Origin: Dendrophyllia cribrosa
Taxonomy: Eukaryota > Cnidaria > Anthozoa > Scleractinia > Dendrophylliidae
Assembly: GCA_024195265.1 (NCBI GenBank)
Contig: JAJLRJ010000007.1
Location: 10,903,828-10,967,827 of the forward strand
DNA: 64,000 nt
Reading direction: 5' to 3'
The notes beneath the pieces were generated by a model. That model made no database searches, was not told where the DNA came from, and saw only the letters and a program-made list of their open reading frames with translations. Below, in pieces: positions 1 through 12,200 of this stretch. The position numbers and the translations under genes were made by a program. Each line of letters opens with the position of its first letter. Position 1 is the first letter of the stretch.

Positions 1-392
1 GACACATCATTTCTTTTCTGCAATAAGGAAAGTCTATGAAAGTACGCTTATGATCTACAATTTTCATTGAATAGAAGGTATGTTCACATTAAGATGGTAC
101 TAAATGGGATAAGTGTTGCATGACCTTCTAAATCACATCTGTGTATAATGTAAGAGACTTAAAGAAATCCAGTTCGATTAATTTGCTGAGTATGTCGGCA
201 TACATGTACAAATCTTCATTTTTCTGTAGCTAACTTGAATATTAGTCACCTTCTCAACTGTTATTTAGGTTGTCACATGAAATTTCTCGAAAGAACCGTT
301 GGATGACAACCCAGGTAACATCTTTTTAAGAGACTGCCAACAAAATGGGCATGACTCCCTTGCAAGTGATGGAAAAAATATCTATACAAATT
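1..392. other. intergenic, nothing recognised
   Basis: AT-rich sequence without coding or repeat structure I can name. Confidence 0.5.
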
Positions 393-429
393 CCGGGGAG
401 GGGTACTCTCATGTATTATAAGCTATATG

Positions 430-461
<32 letters not shown>

Positions 462-762
462 CACACGGTTTAGTTTGGGGTAGGGTTTTGAAATCATAGG
501 GTTTTGGTCTAGAATAGGGTATACTGTCATTTTCCAAGATACTGATCAGTTGTATGAAGAATGTAGTCTAGAAAAGGAATTGCAACTTAGAAATAGTCTT
601 ACATAAACTAGTCTGGGATAGCTTAGGGATTTTTGGTGTCTGTTCTAGAATAGGTACCGTTTGCAAAATGCAGCTGGACATGGTCTGGTATAGGGTAAGG
701 GTTACAGAGTCCCAACGGCACACCCCACCCGAAAATATACAGAGTATCCCCCCCACCCCCGG
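393..762. mobile_element. MITE with CCGGGG termini
   Basis: Terminal inverted repeats CCGGGGAGGGGTACTC (393 onward) and GAGTATCCCCCCCACCCCCGG-like sequence ending at 762. The interior is rich in GGGTA and GGGTTTTG-like runs. The minus-strand ORF across it has no protein-like pattern. No clear target duplication. Confidence 0.5.
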
Positions 763-2590
763 TAATGGAATTGTGGAAAAGAGAAAAAAGTCACTGAAAA
801 TGTGAATACGAGTTTGAAACTTTAGGGGGACTGAGCACCAGCTTTCGGCACTAAGCTTTCTGGGATTGTTTGGGTAACCAGGGTTACTTACGATAGGTTG
901 ATGGTTTCCAAAGGCAACCATTAACCAATCATAGCTTATATTGGTTTCTCAAACGATCCCAGATGGTGTTCAGTCTCCCCCAAAGTTTCTGGAGTGGCAA
1001 ATTTAGCTGCTTGATTTTTTGGTTTATTTATGCTGGAATACATGTCCCTTCAAAGAACTGAAATATGTCAATAATAAAATCTCAACAACAAAGACAAAAG
1101 AATCTGTTAGGGTCTGTTCTTAAAAAAAACGACACATGTAGGAATTTCTAAGCAACAAGACGCCTGGAGGCGTTCACGTGGGATGTTTTGGTCGATGTAA
1201 GCATTAACTTTGAATGGCTACCCTCGGTCACAATCTGTTTATACTTACAATCAAGAGGCTGTGCTTACAAGCAGGATCAAGCACGCACATGCGTAGTCGC
1301 ACTAAAGCTGTCTAGCCTCCCAAATGGGTGAAAACTGTAGACTTTTTCCATCAATACAAGAGCGAAAGTGCATGAATTGTAATGTGACACAGGAATTCTC
1401 TCGAGACGTCCCGCGGGTTACGGGAAACTTAAAAAAAACCGCGGCGATTTGTGACGACGAGGAAGAATAATCAACCGAAACTTTAACGCGGTGTGCCACA
1501 GGCATCCCGCGTAAATCAGAGTAACCATGCTGGCTACACTTTGCTGGGATGCGGATTCACACTATTGATTCCATTTGACAGCAAACCACCACTAAAAACA
1601 CCCTATCTCTCATGCCAGAAGCTTATCACGTATCTGTTATGAGCTTCTGCTCATGCTCTGTCAGACAACGGAACTTAGGGAGAAAACACCGGTGGTTGGG
1701 AGGGACCTGGAGAGAGATTTGTGGCGCTCACTCGGGTCCGGTTTTTCCCGAGTGAGCGCGGGCTCATTTCCCAAATAGCGGCTCGTAATTGAGCCTGCGA
1801 TGGAGAATGAGTACCCCATGAATTCCAGACCCCTTCCAATCTTTCTGTTTCTTTTGAGCCCAGCTTTTTTCATACCTGTGGAGAAGCGCGTCACGAGCCC
1901 TAAGGAGGTCTGCGTGAAAGGTTAGGCTACCCTCAGTCTTGAGAACAGAAAAGAAAAACATCCACCTGCTGGAATATTTGCTGAAGGGAAACGCGATAAC
2001 ACCTGCTGATTGGTATCCAGTCTTTATTTTGGGGTTAGCGGAGAATGAAAAAGGGAAAACTTTTTATAAGGGGACTTGAACATGATCCCTCGGGTTTCTC
2101 CGTTCTAATGCCCGCAAGCTTGTAGTTCCTTTTCTCTTTTAATCAAAAATATATAATTTCTTGCGGTACGAATCCAGCCTTCGATAAGCGAATCACTGAG
2201 TCCCACAAAATTCGCGAGTTTGCGCTCTCTGATTGGCTCTCCACTACTTACTCTGGGTACCCTGGTAAGTGAGAAGAAAGCGGACCTCTGTAGCTAAAGT
2301 TGCCACTACCAGGAGAACAAGTTGAAGGAGGAAATAACAGATGTAGTCCGAGTCCAACTGCTGGTAGACGGTCGGCGATGATAAAGGGAAAATTGTCAGA
2401 ACGACCTAATCATTACCAGAGCACACACTTATTTTTGCTTTATTTTTTTTGTTTTATTACGTTCGCAATGTAGCCTGAATTTCAGTTGTTTCCTGTTAGC
2501 TCAATCATGACCAGAGGAGACGACTGATATCCAGAGTATTCGAAACGTTTATTATGAAGTTATAACGATCGTCAGTATTTATATACATAT
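763..2590. other. intergenic, no gene recognised
   Basis: No supported gene. Contains a 13-bp stem hairpin at 1724-1759 (GCGCTCACTCGGG with its complement around a T-rich loop). The ORFs at 1661-1961 overlap this hairpin and look random. Confidence 0.5.
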
Positions 2591-2685
2591 CTATAATAAT
2601 AATAATAATAATAATAATCACTTTATTTAAGTGTCAAAGGTATCTAGCACGCGAGTACTAATTGGGGACACTTTACATGTTTATT
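2548..2685 (-). terminator. candidate TFIP11 poly(A) signals
   Basis: Three AATAAA hexamers read on the minus strand lie at 2685-2680, 2627-2622 and 2553-2548, 420-560 bases after the stop codon. Two of them sit close to an AAT microsatellite and a possible LINE tail, so which is used cannot be told from sequence. Confidence 0.3.
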
Positions 2686-2690
2686 TTCCG
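2591..2690 (-). repeat. (AAT)n microsatellite and possible LINE 3' tail
   Basis: About nine AAT units at 2594-2618, followed by sequence that, read on the minus strand, would place a microsatellite at the 3' end, as in non-LTR retrotransposon insertions. The LINE reading is inference. Confidence 0.35.
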
Positions 2691-3108
2691 AAATTTCTGT
2701 TTTGTGCCTTTTCTCTTTCTTTGCGCGAAGTAAAACGGATGGAACAAGCATTTCCACGTCTTCTTTATGGACTACGGCCTTGAGCCAGTCGTTATGGCTC
2801 TTGCTACGGCCTCACATAGTCACAAAACTGCGACTCTACAGCTCCCTGACATCAGAAGAGAAGCTCCTGGTTTAACACAACCATAACTCGGCGTTTTATC
2901 CAGTTCCTTTTCGTGTTCTTCTTGTTTGTTTTTCGCGCCAGCGCAAGGGCGCGAAGATTTCGTAGGCAAATATGGCGCGAAAAATGTTCTTTTCTCTGAA
3001 TGCTTTTCACGGTGATCTCTCCGTGCTGGTAGATTGTATCCCAGAATGACGAAGTGAGCTCTCTATGCGATAGAGACCGCTCATTTCCTGTTCAGCCCAC
3101 GTAAAATT

Positions 3109-3282
3109 TCACTTCGCTATCATCATAAGATCTTGAAGCGACACTGGTTTCCAGACTCCTTGCGTGTGTGCAAACACAACTCCTCTGTCGATGTAAAGCG
3201 TCACTTTCCCCAGTGAATACAAAGCTTTTCCTTCATGCCGCCGGTTAGGGATGGGCATAAATAAAAGATTGTTCTCTTCTGC
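3109..3282 (-). CDS. TFIP11: TFIP11 exon 26 (terminal coding exon)
   Basis: Residues 781-837 and stop TGA at 3111-3109. [20 protein letters not shown] then LYIDRGVVF and [10 protein letters not shown] end as in the family. Acceptor GTTTTACAG. Confidence 0.96.
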   Translation of the reverse strand, partial: AEENNLLFMPIPNRRHEGKALYSLGKVTLYIDRGVVFAHTQGVWKPVSLQDLMMIAK

Positions 3283-6200
3283 CTGTAAAACACCAGGAAA
3301 ATAAAGAAGTTAGTTCACTGTTTGGTCGGGACTGGTAAAAACTGGAATGTGAGGACAGTGGGAGCCCGTTATAAGGCCACTTTTTCAAGGCGAATCTTCA
3401 GCTCAGTAAAAAAAAATGCTTTTAAAATACTAATTTCATTAATATGGCCACCACGTCAATACAGCCAGATTTTTTTGGCCATGAGGTGGCCATTTTGTCC
3501 AAAAAGAAAAACAGCGACTTAATTCGATGCGAGCTACATTCGCGACTATCGGAATTTTGCGCTTGTCACGCTCCATTCCACGTTACAAGTTTTAGAGAAT
3601 CCACGAAGACTATGTCTCAGCACTTACCAAGTTTTGTATAAGGTCTTTGAAATTTGAAGGGACGTTCTGAGAGGCCACATTTCGAGCCGCTTCGGCCTGG
3701 TACGGAAAGAAAATCAAGAAAATCACATATTACATGGGCTAGGTATGATAAAAAAAAGGTTTAAAATAATAATAACTCTTACCTTTTGTTTTTCAGCTGC
3801 CGCCGCCATAGCTGCTGCTTCTGCTTCTCTTCTGCAGAAAAAAACAGTAGTGAAATATTGATTTATCGTTAATCCTCACATCAAAAAGTCGGTTTCCAAT
3901 CGAATTAAACAAACAGAACTCGAAGCAAAAACATGTCACCAGCGCGCCAAGCGCGGGAAAACGCGTGCGAGTACGTCATGATTGGTTTTGTTTTACTTCT
4001 GATTGGCTGAGAAAGTGACACGAGTTTTTGTAAACTAATCACAAAGCGTTGTATGGTAATGCAAAACTCAACACAAATTACATTTGACACTTAATTGAAA
4101 AAACTCTTTAATCTTTAATCTTTAATTAGTGTAATAGTCCTTTTTACAGTTGTGTGCTTGGTGACCTTGCCTTTGAGTGGAAGCGAGGCTGGAGGTGACC
4201 TTGCTTTGATACAAACCTTTCTGCCTTTCATATGTTAATAATGCTTTTCTCATGCTAACTAGCTAAATTTACATCTGAAAAACTCCAAGGTCTGTATCAA
4301 AGCAAGGTCACCTCCAGCCTCGCTTCCACTCAAAGGCAAGGTCACCAAGCACACAACTGTAAAAAGGACTATTGCCTATAGCTAACTAATTCGGCAATGG
4401 TGGTCAGCACGGGTGTTCAGATGAAACATTTACAGCGAAGGTGATTACTAATTACATAGAGTTCGTTCGTTAACTAATCAACGAACAAACTACTCACACA
4501 CTCATACGGAAAATATGAAACTCACGCTCACGAAATCTAGTACATTACAAAGGCAGCGATTAAATTAAGTTAGCAAACAAACTACTGACACAAGCGTTTA
4601 AGAATAAACAAAGCGTCAATAAACTAGGTTATTACAAATGCTTGAGTGAAAAGCGGCGACAGAGTCAGCGTTTATGGAGACGAGAGGCAAAGCGTTCCAT
4701 ACTGGGACAGTTCTAACAAAAAAGGAGTACTTATGAGCATTAACGTTAGACGAAAAACGTTGAAACTGAAATAAATGCTGCATACTAGCTCGCGTGCATG
4801 TAATAGGGAGAGTCGGCCCGCGTAAATCATAAGGGAATGATATCCTGACATTGCCTGTCTTGATCTTGAAAAACAAACATATTGCAATGTTCAAAGATGA
4901 CGAAAATTAAAATTCTCCCCACCTTCTTTCGGTGCTAGTAAGATAAGCAATGTTCTCCTTAGCTCCTGGCTGTAGAATGCCACCTGGTGACGTCACCGCC
5001 TGGTTCATGACGTCAAGTGCTCGGTTGAAGTGCACTGGTAATCAGAAAAACAAACTGTTATTAAAAAACAAATATATAAAGGGGTTACGTCGGTGGGGGA
5101 CTGGGGAGTAAAATATGAAAATTTAAATAGCGTTCCGCCCAGATTCTAAAAATAGAAAACTCGCGCAGCATCATGGGATTGAAATGCGTACAAACATTCA
5201 AGAACTATGCAGGAAGCTACGTAAAAAGCAGGTGCTACGAAGCACTGTTCTTGGGTACAACTCGACAATTATCCTCAACATGTACAGGAATCGCAAAAAC
5301 TGGTGTTTCCGAGGAAGCCATTTTGAAATATTTGTCCGCATTTCGATCCCACAATGCAATGCTGCCAAATATGACGTCACCTGGGCGGAACGCTATTGGC
5401 CACCGTGAAGAGATTCAAAAGCTGACGTTTCGAAATCCAGCCCTAAGGAAGAGCGCGGAATAGCCCATTTCCGAGTTGCTCTTAGCCTCCTTTTCAAACC
5501 GAGGCCAAGTGCAAAACCATTTATATGAATATGAGTTTTCTTTCACATGCAAATAAAACTTATCCATAAATATGAATGGTTTTGCACTTGGCCTCGGTTT
5601 GAAAAGTAGGCTAAGAGCAACTCGGAAATGGGCTAAGAATATTACGAATCTGTTTACTAATGTTTCCCAAGTGCATTCTTATAACACCAGATCTTCAGCT
5701 TCTAATAACTTTTACATTAAAGGTGCAAAATTGAAAATTCAACGAAAGTCCTTTTCGAGGGTAGGCGCAAAGGTCTGGAATGCGCTGCCGAACACCTTGA
5801 AAACACTCCCAAAAAATGCTTTCAAAAATAATCTACGAAAATTACTCCTCAAAACACTTGATAATGCTGATTCGTATATTGACGTGCCCACAATAATTAT
5901 AATAGACATGATTTCTTGATATTCTCCATTGTTTTATTTTATTCTGATGTGTGAAAATAATTATCCGACTTGTTAAATGTCTCACTGAAAATCTTGTAAG
6001 ACTCAGTTTATTTATTTATCTCCGTATTTTATTTGTAATGTGGTTTCTTATTTCTTTATATCTTTCTTTATTTATTTCTAAAAGCACCCGCCTCGATTAG
6101 CTTGATGCTACCTGCGGGTGCCTATAATTTTGAAAATAATTTATTTGTTTAATAAAAAGATTGAAGATTGATTGAAGATTGCTCTGACGACAGGCTGGCG

Positions 6201-9200
6201 CTCAAGACATCAGCTTCTGAATCGCTTTACGGCAGCCAATTTACCTTTTCAACTCAGTTGATAGAACTAAAGTTTTATAAACGTTATTAAGAGCGGATGT
6301 CTGTAAATATCGAGAATCCGACGACACTGGCAAAATTTCGAATTTCTTTTTATTTGACCAAAAGAACCTATTTAGTGACCTATTTTCGAAAATGGGTTTA
6401 AAAGGTTCGATTTCATTTTACTTTTTTCAAAATTTCGATAAGTCGAAAATTAGTCTTTTGAGTCCGCGGGTGCTTTCATGGACCATTGAATTTTGGCTAT
6501 TTTGGACCATTTTCAAAACGCTCCTGTTATCGCAACATTCGGTGTCCTACAATGTCTTTGACACAGTGAATAAAACGTCTTTTTAGCTTTCTTTTGCAAT
6601 AAAATTTTGTCGGAAATGTTAACTTTAAAAATCATTTTGGTCTTGTACAAAACACCTATCTTCGCCATGTAAACAAGAAGGCAAATTAAAGGAAACTTCG
6701 AATTAGTAAAATGAAGTCTGGTACATGAGTTTTAGGCAAAAAAACAACACTACATTATAGCTGAATCTGTCTTTTATTTATTCTGAAATTATTTTTGGTG
6801 GCCCGTGAATACAGCGCTACTGAGAGATTTATCCGTGAAGGCTATTTTTAGCTTGACACCAACTTCGCAATTTTAAGCGCTGGAATGACGGCGAGCTTAA
6901 GAACGAAACAGCGAAATTGGCCCTTAAACAGGTCTTTAAAGCTTTGAAAACAACATTTACATGTTTTAAGCTATAATATTCATATGATTTTTATCTAGGA
7001 CGCATTCAGTTAAAATGTAAGCTATAATCATACGTATCATTGATCGACTTTGATGCCGACGTATCAAAATACGGCATAAGTCTTTGAACAGTTCAAGGAA
7101 TGTTTAAGTTAGCTTGTCTCGCCTTTTCCTTGTTGTAAGCAGCAGAAATACAAGGATTCTTACATAGATATCTCACAAAAACCATGGCTTGCTTGACATT
7201 ACAGCATTTGATATTCGCAAAATGTTGTTACAGACGTTTCGTTATTTACACACAGTGTACTCACTTAAAAATATCCGATGACTTCCAATCCAAATGTCGC
7301 AGACATAAATGTACGAGAAAACATTAAGGACAGAAAAATATAGTCACATCTTACCGTCCATTCAATTGTATTAAGCGATACAAAAGAAACCATCACTCGT
7401 AAATAACAAGAGGTCAGTGAAAGGCCATAAAATAATTGGTTGCGTGACCTTGTCACGTTCACATGCACTCCCAGTGGACCGGGGAGAGATTATTTATTAA
7501 ACGAAAAAATACTACAAACATGTCATTTTTCCCGTGGGTACCCCTGTCCGTCGCTACCATTGCCTTGCTGGATGCGTACTTTCTGACAGCATACCGGTTA
7601 TACCGGGTTTTCAGTTAGCTTTCAAGGGGGGAGGGTGTATTATATCCGGGGGGGGCTTATATGCGGCATAAAAAACGTTTCAGAATGAGATAATATGAAA
7701 TAAGCTGAGGCACACAGCATTATCAGACTTATCAAAATACGTTTTTTTTCACTTCATTTCAATATTGCTCTGCACTATACATAGGCTTAGACACAAGTTT
7801 CTCGAAAATTCCTGAAAAGTTGCCCCAAATTTATAAAAAAAAGTTGCCCAAAAGTTGCCAATTTTCCAAAAAGTTGCCGAAAAGTTGCCCCAATTTTGCC
7901 ACGAAGTTACTGGTGCGGAAAAATAATGTGGAATTGCTTTTATTTGTGATTAATTTCTTCAGATATAGATACTTTTCTTAATAAAATTCATATTTCTTTC
8001 TTTTAACAAAACTAGATTACAAACGAAAACTGACCAGATTACTGTCCCAATAGTCAGTTGTATTATGTACACAGAATCCTTTAGCAGTGATACTAGTAAA
8101 GGCCATTGCTGTAATACTAATAGACAGTCATCACTTATGGGACCAAGAGCTTTTTCCTCTGGTTGCCATTGTAGCAAAGCATTACCTCCAATGAATCAAT
8201 AATGATTCGTCTGGATTTTCCGCTTTCTTGAAATAGCGCCCTTAATTGGAACACTCAGGTTTGCTCTGAGCCTTTTGGCTTTCTCGATAGGATGATTTGA
8301 TTCACCTTCATTCGAAGAAATGTCCTCCTCTGAACTTTCAACAAGAGCAGCCATGTTGAAAAACTTGCTCTTATTGGTGATACTGCTGACCGGAGTGACC
8401 TCAAAAACCACAGGCAACCCATTTAAGTAGCCAAAAAGAAAGGGTCAGGTTCTAGTACTGCTGAGAGGAGCTCACGCACTTTTTATGTCATGTTTGAGTC
8501 ATATTTTTGATAAGTAAGCTCTTATATCATAATCATCTATTTATTAAAATACTTTTGGCTGTAAAACAAAAAAAAGTTTCCCGAAATGGCAAAAGTTGCC
8601 AAAACGTTGCCGAGCAACTTGTGTCTAAGCCTAACTATACATACCGTATACGTTCCTAACATTTTAATTGAAATGGTATAGTGTTCTGTTAAAATGTTAT
8701 ATCATGGAAATAAAGAAAAGAAGGGGAGGGCTAATATCCGGGGGGGACTTATAACCGGAATATTATTTTTGTTTGCAGGTGGATGGACCTAAAAGTGGGC
8801 GGGGAGGGGGAGGGGGTATAACCGGCATTTCTGAAATTGCGACGTTAGTGTTAAGAGTTGTTTTACCAGAAAAATGTCCCTGATTTGTGATTTGTGGAAG
8901 GCGCTGGAATCGCCAAATACTGTGAGCTGGATGCCCGACGTTAGCCAAACAAAAAAAATATTCCGGTTATAAGCCCCCACTGGATATTAGCCCGCCTCTT
9001 TTTGTCTTTATTTCCTTGATGTAAACATTTTAACAGAACACTAAACCATTTCAAATAAAAAGTTAGAAACGTATACGGTATGTATAGTGCAGAGCAATAT
9101 TGAAATGAAGTGAAAAACGTATTTTTAAAAGTCTAATAACGCTGTGTGTTAGTCCGCTCAGCTTATTTCATATTATCGCATTCCGAAACGCATTTTTATG

Positions 9201-12200
9201 CCGCTTACAAGCCCCCCGGATATAATACACCCTTCCCCCTTGAAAGCTAACTGAAAACCCCTTAGGTATAACCGGTATGCTGTTAGAAAGTACGCATCTA
9301 GCATGGCAATGGTGGCGACGGACAGGGGGACTCACGGGAAAAATGACAAGTTTTTAGGCCTTTATTTTCCGTTTGGTTCAGGGGTTGTGGGAGTCAAACG
9401 CAATTAAGCCTTCCTCATGCGGCCCGCATTATTGGCTTTTTTCGATCCCCGGTCCACTGGGAGTGCATGTGAACGTGACTAGGTCACGCAACCAATTATT
9501 TTATGGCCTTTCACTGACCTCTTGTTATTTACGAGTGATGGTTTCTTTTGTATCGCTTAATACAACTAAATGGACGGTAAGATGTGACTATATTTTTCTG
9601 TCCTTAATGTTTTCTCGTACATTTATGTCTGCGACATTTGGATTGGAAGTCATCGGATATTTTTATGTGAGTACACTGTGTGTAAATAACGAAACGTCTG
9701 TAACAACATTTTGCGAATATCAAATGCTGTAATGTCAAGCAAGCCATGGTTTTTGTGAGATATCTATGTAAGAATCCTTGTATTTCTGCTGCTTACAACA
9801 AGGAAAAGGCGAGACAAGCTAACTTAAACATTCCTTGAACTGTTCAAAGACTTATGCCGTATTTTGATACGTCGGCAACAAAGTCGATCAATGATACGTA
9901 TGATTATAGCTTACATTTTAACTGAATGCGTCCTAGATAAAAATCATATGAATATTATAGCTTAAAACATGTAAATGTTATTTTCAAAGCTTTAAAGACC
10001 TGTTTAAGAGCCAATTTCGCTGTTTCGTTCTTAAGCTCGCCGTCATTCCAGCGCTTAAAATTTAATTAAATCGAATGCGAAGTTGGTGTCAAGCTAAAAA
10101 TAACCTTCACGGATAAATCTCTCAGTAGCGCTGTATTCACGGGCCACCAAAAATAATTTCAGAATAAATAAAAGACAGATTCAGCTATAATGTAGTGTTG
10201 TTTTTTTTTGCCTAAAACTCATGTACCAGACTGCATTTTACTAATTCGAAGTTTCCTTAAATTTGCCTTCTTGTTTACATGGCGAAGATAGGTGTTTTGT
10301 ACAAGACCAAAATGATTTTTCAAGTTAACATTTCCGACAAAATTTTATTGCAAAAGAAAGCTAAAAAGACGTTTTATTCACTGTGTCAAAGGCATTGTAG
10401 GACACCGAATGTTGCGATAACAGGAGCGTTTTGAAAATGGTCCAAAATAGCCAAAATTCAATGGTCCATGAAAGCACCCGCGGACTCAAAAGGCTAATTT
10501 TCGACTTATCGAAATTTTGAAAAAAGTAAAATGAAATCGAACCTTTTAAACCCATTTTCGAAAATAGGTCACTAAATAGGTTCTTTTGGTAAAATAAAAA
10601 GAAATTCGAAATTTTGCCAGTGTCGTCGGATTCTCGATATTTACAGACATCCGCTCTTAAAAACATTGTTCGTAGGGAAAGGTGGCATGAAAACATCAGT
10701 GTACTTGTGTACTGAAAATAACTTCTGAACAGAAGGGGTGTGAATGCTGCAGGTGTTCAATAACCAACCTTTCACGCTTGGATTGTTGAGTACATCTTCA
10801 CTAAACATGCCCTTCCAGCCGGAATACCTGGAAAACAAAGCAAGCGAGAAGTTTGGAAAATCATGCAATAGAAACTAGAGCAGTTTTCAATTGAGTGTCG
10901 AAAGTAATTACACAATTGCTTTGGTTTTTCATTGCTACGCTTTGCGATTGGCTAAAAAATCTCGCGCCACTTTCTCGACCAATCAGAAGTAAAACCAAAA
11001 CCAATCGTGACTTGGTCGCACACGTTTTCCCGCGCTTGGCGCCGCCGACATGTAATTGCTTCGAGCTCTGATTGGTTCATTGGATTGTTTACGACTGCTG
11101 TGATTGGTCAGAGTTGCTAGTAATTAGTTTTAGAACGGTTTTCAGTTGAGTGTCGTAAAACCAAAACCAAAGAAAATACTCTGACCAATCACAACAGACG
11201 CAGAAAATCCAATGAACCAATCAGAACTCGCAGCAAATGCATGCAGCCGGCGCCAAGGTCGGAAAAACGCGTGCGAGCCAGTCACGATTGGTTTTGGTTT
11301 TACTCCTGATTGGTTGAGAAAGTGGCGCGAGATTTTTTAGCCAATCACAAAGCGCAGCAATGCAAAACCAAAGCAATTGTGAAATTACTTTTGACACAAA
11401 TTGCACACACTGTAGATTTTTGTATTGGCTGTGAAGTTTGGAAAACCAGTAGATAGTCTGCGAGAGAAAACGTTTTTTCTAGCTCTTATTTCACTCACCT
11501 AGAAAAGACAAAAGCCAGAAAAAAAGATTGCTCTCGCAAGCTAACCGACAGTACAAAGACATAATAGATCATAATATTCACGTACCACTGAATGACTTCA
11601 TCGTAATTAGGGCTGACGCTTAGCCAACCTCGTAGAACCTGCCGGAATAAAAAGATCACAGAATAACAACTCAATAAAACGCAAAAAGAAGACTAAGAAA
11701 CTCGGAAAATCGTTGTCTAAATTATTAGTTTTAAAACAAACCTGAATCCAGCGAGGAAAGAAATGTTTCTCCAACAAACTGATGAAATGCTGCTGTGTGA
11801 TAATGTCTTTCCATTCCATGACCCAGTGGAAAGGTTCTGTGGACAACAAGTCAACTCCCGTCAGGATAAAATAGGACGGTTTTCACTTGAATGTCGTAAG
11901 ACCAAACCCAAAGTATATTAATCTGGCCAATCAAAACAGATGCAGACAATCAAATGAACCAATCAGAACTCGAGGCAAATACATGTAGCCGGCGCCAAGC
12001 GCGGGAAAACGCGCGCGAAGAAGTCACGATTGGTTTTGGTTTTACTGACTTCTGGTTGGTTAAGAATGTGGCGCAAGAATTTTTAGCCAATCACAAAGCG
12101 TAGCAATGCCAAACCAAAGCAATCACGAAATTACTTTCGACACCTCATTAAATGTCAAACAAGCTCAAAGGTATTGGTCTACAATCGAAATATCTTCGGA

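Noticed and set aside
5173..5463. 96-codon ORF
   Set aside because: Spans a palindromic MITE with ORFs on both strands; no family signature.
10361..10696. 111-codon ORF in the foldback right arm, matching 6392-6586
   Set aside because: The match follows from the arms being complements; sequence has no protein family pattern and the left copy is shorter.
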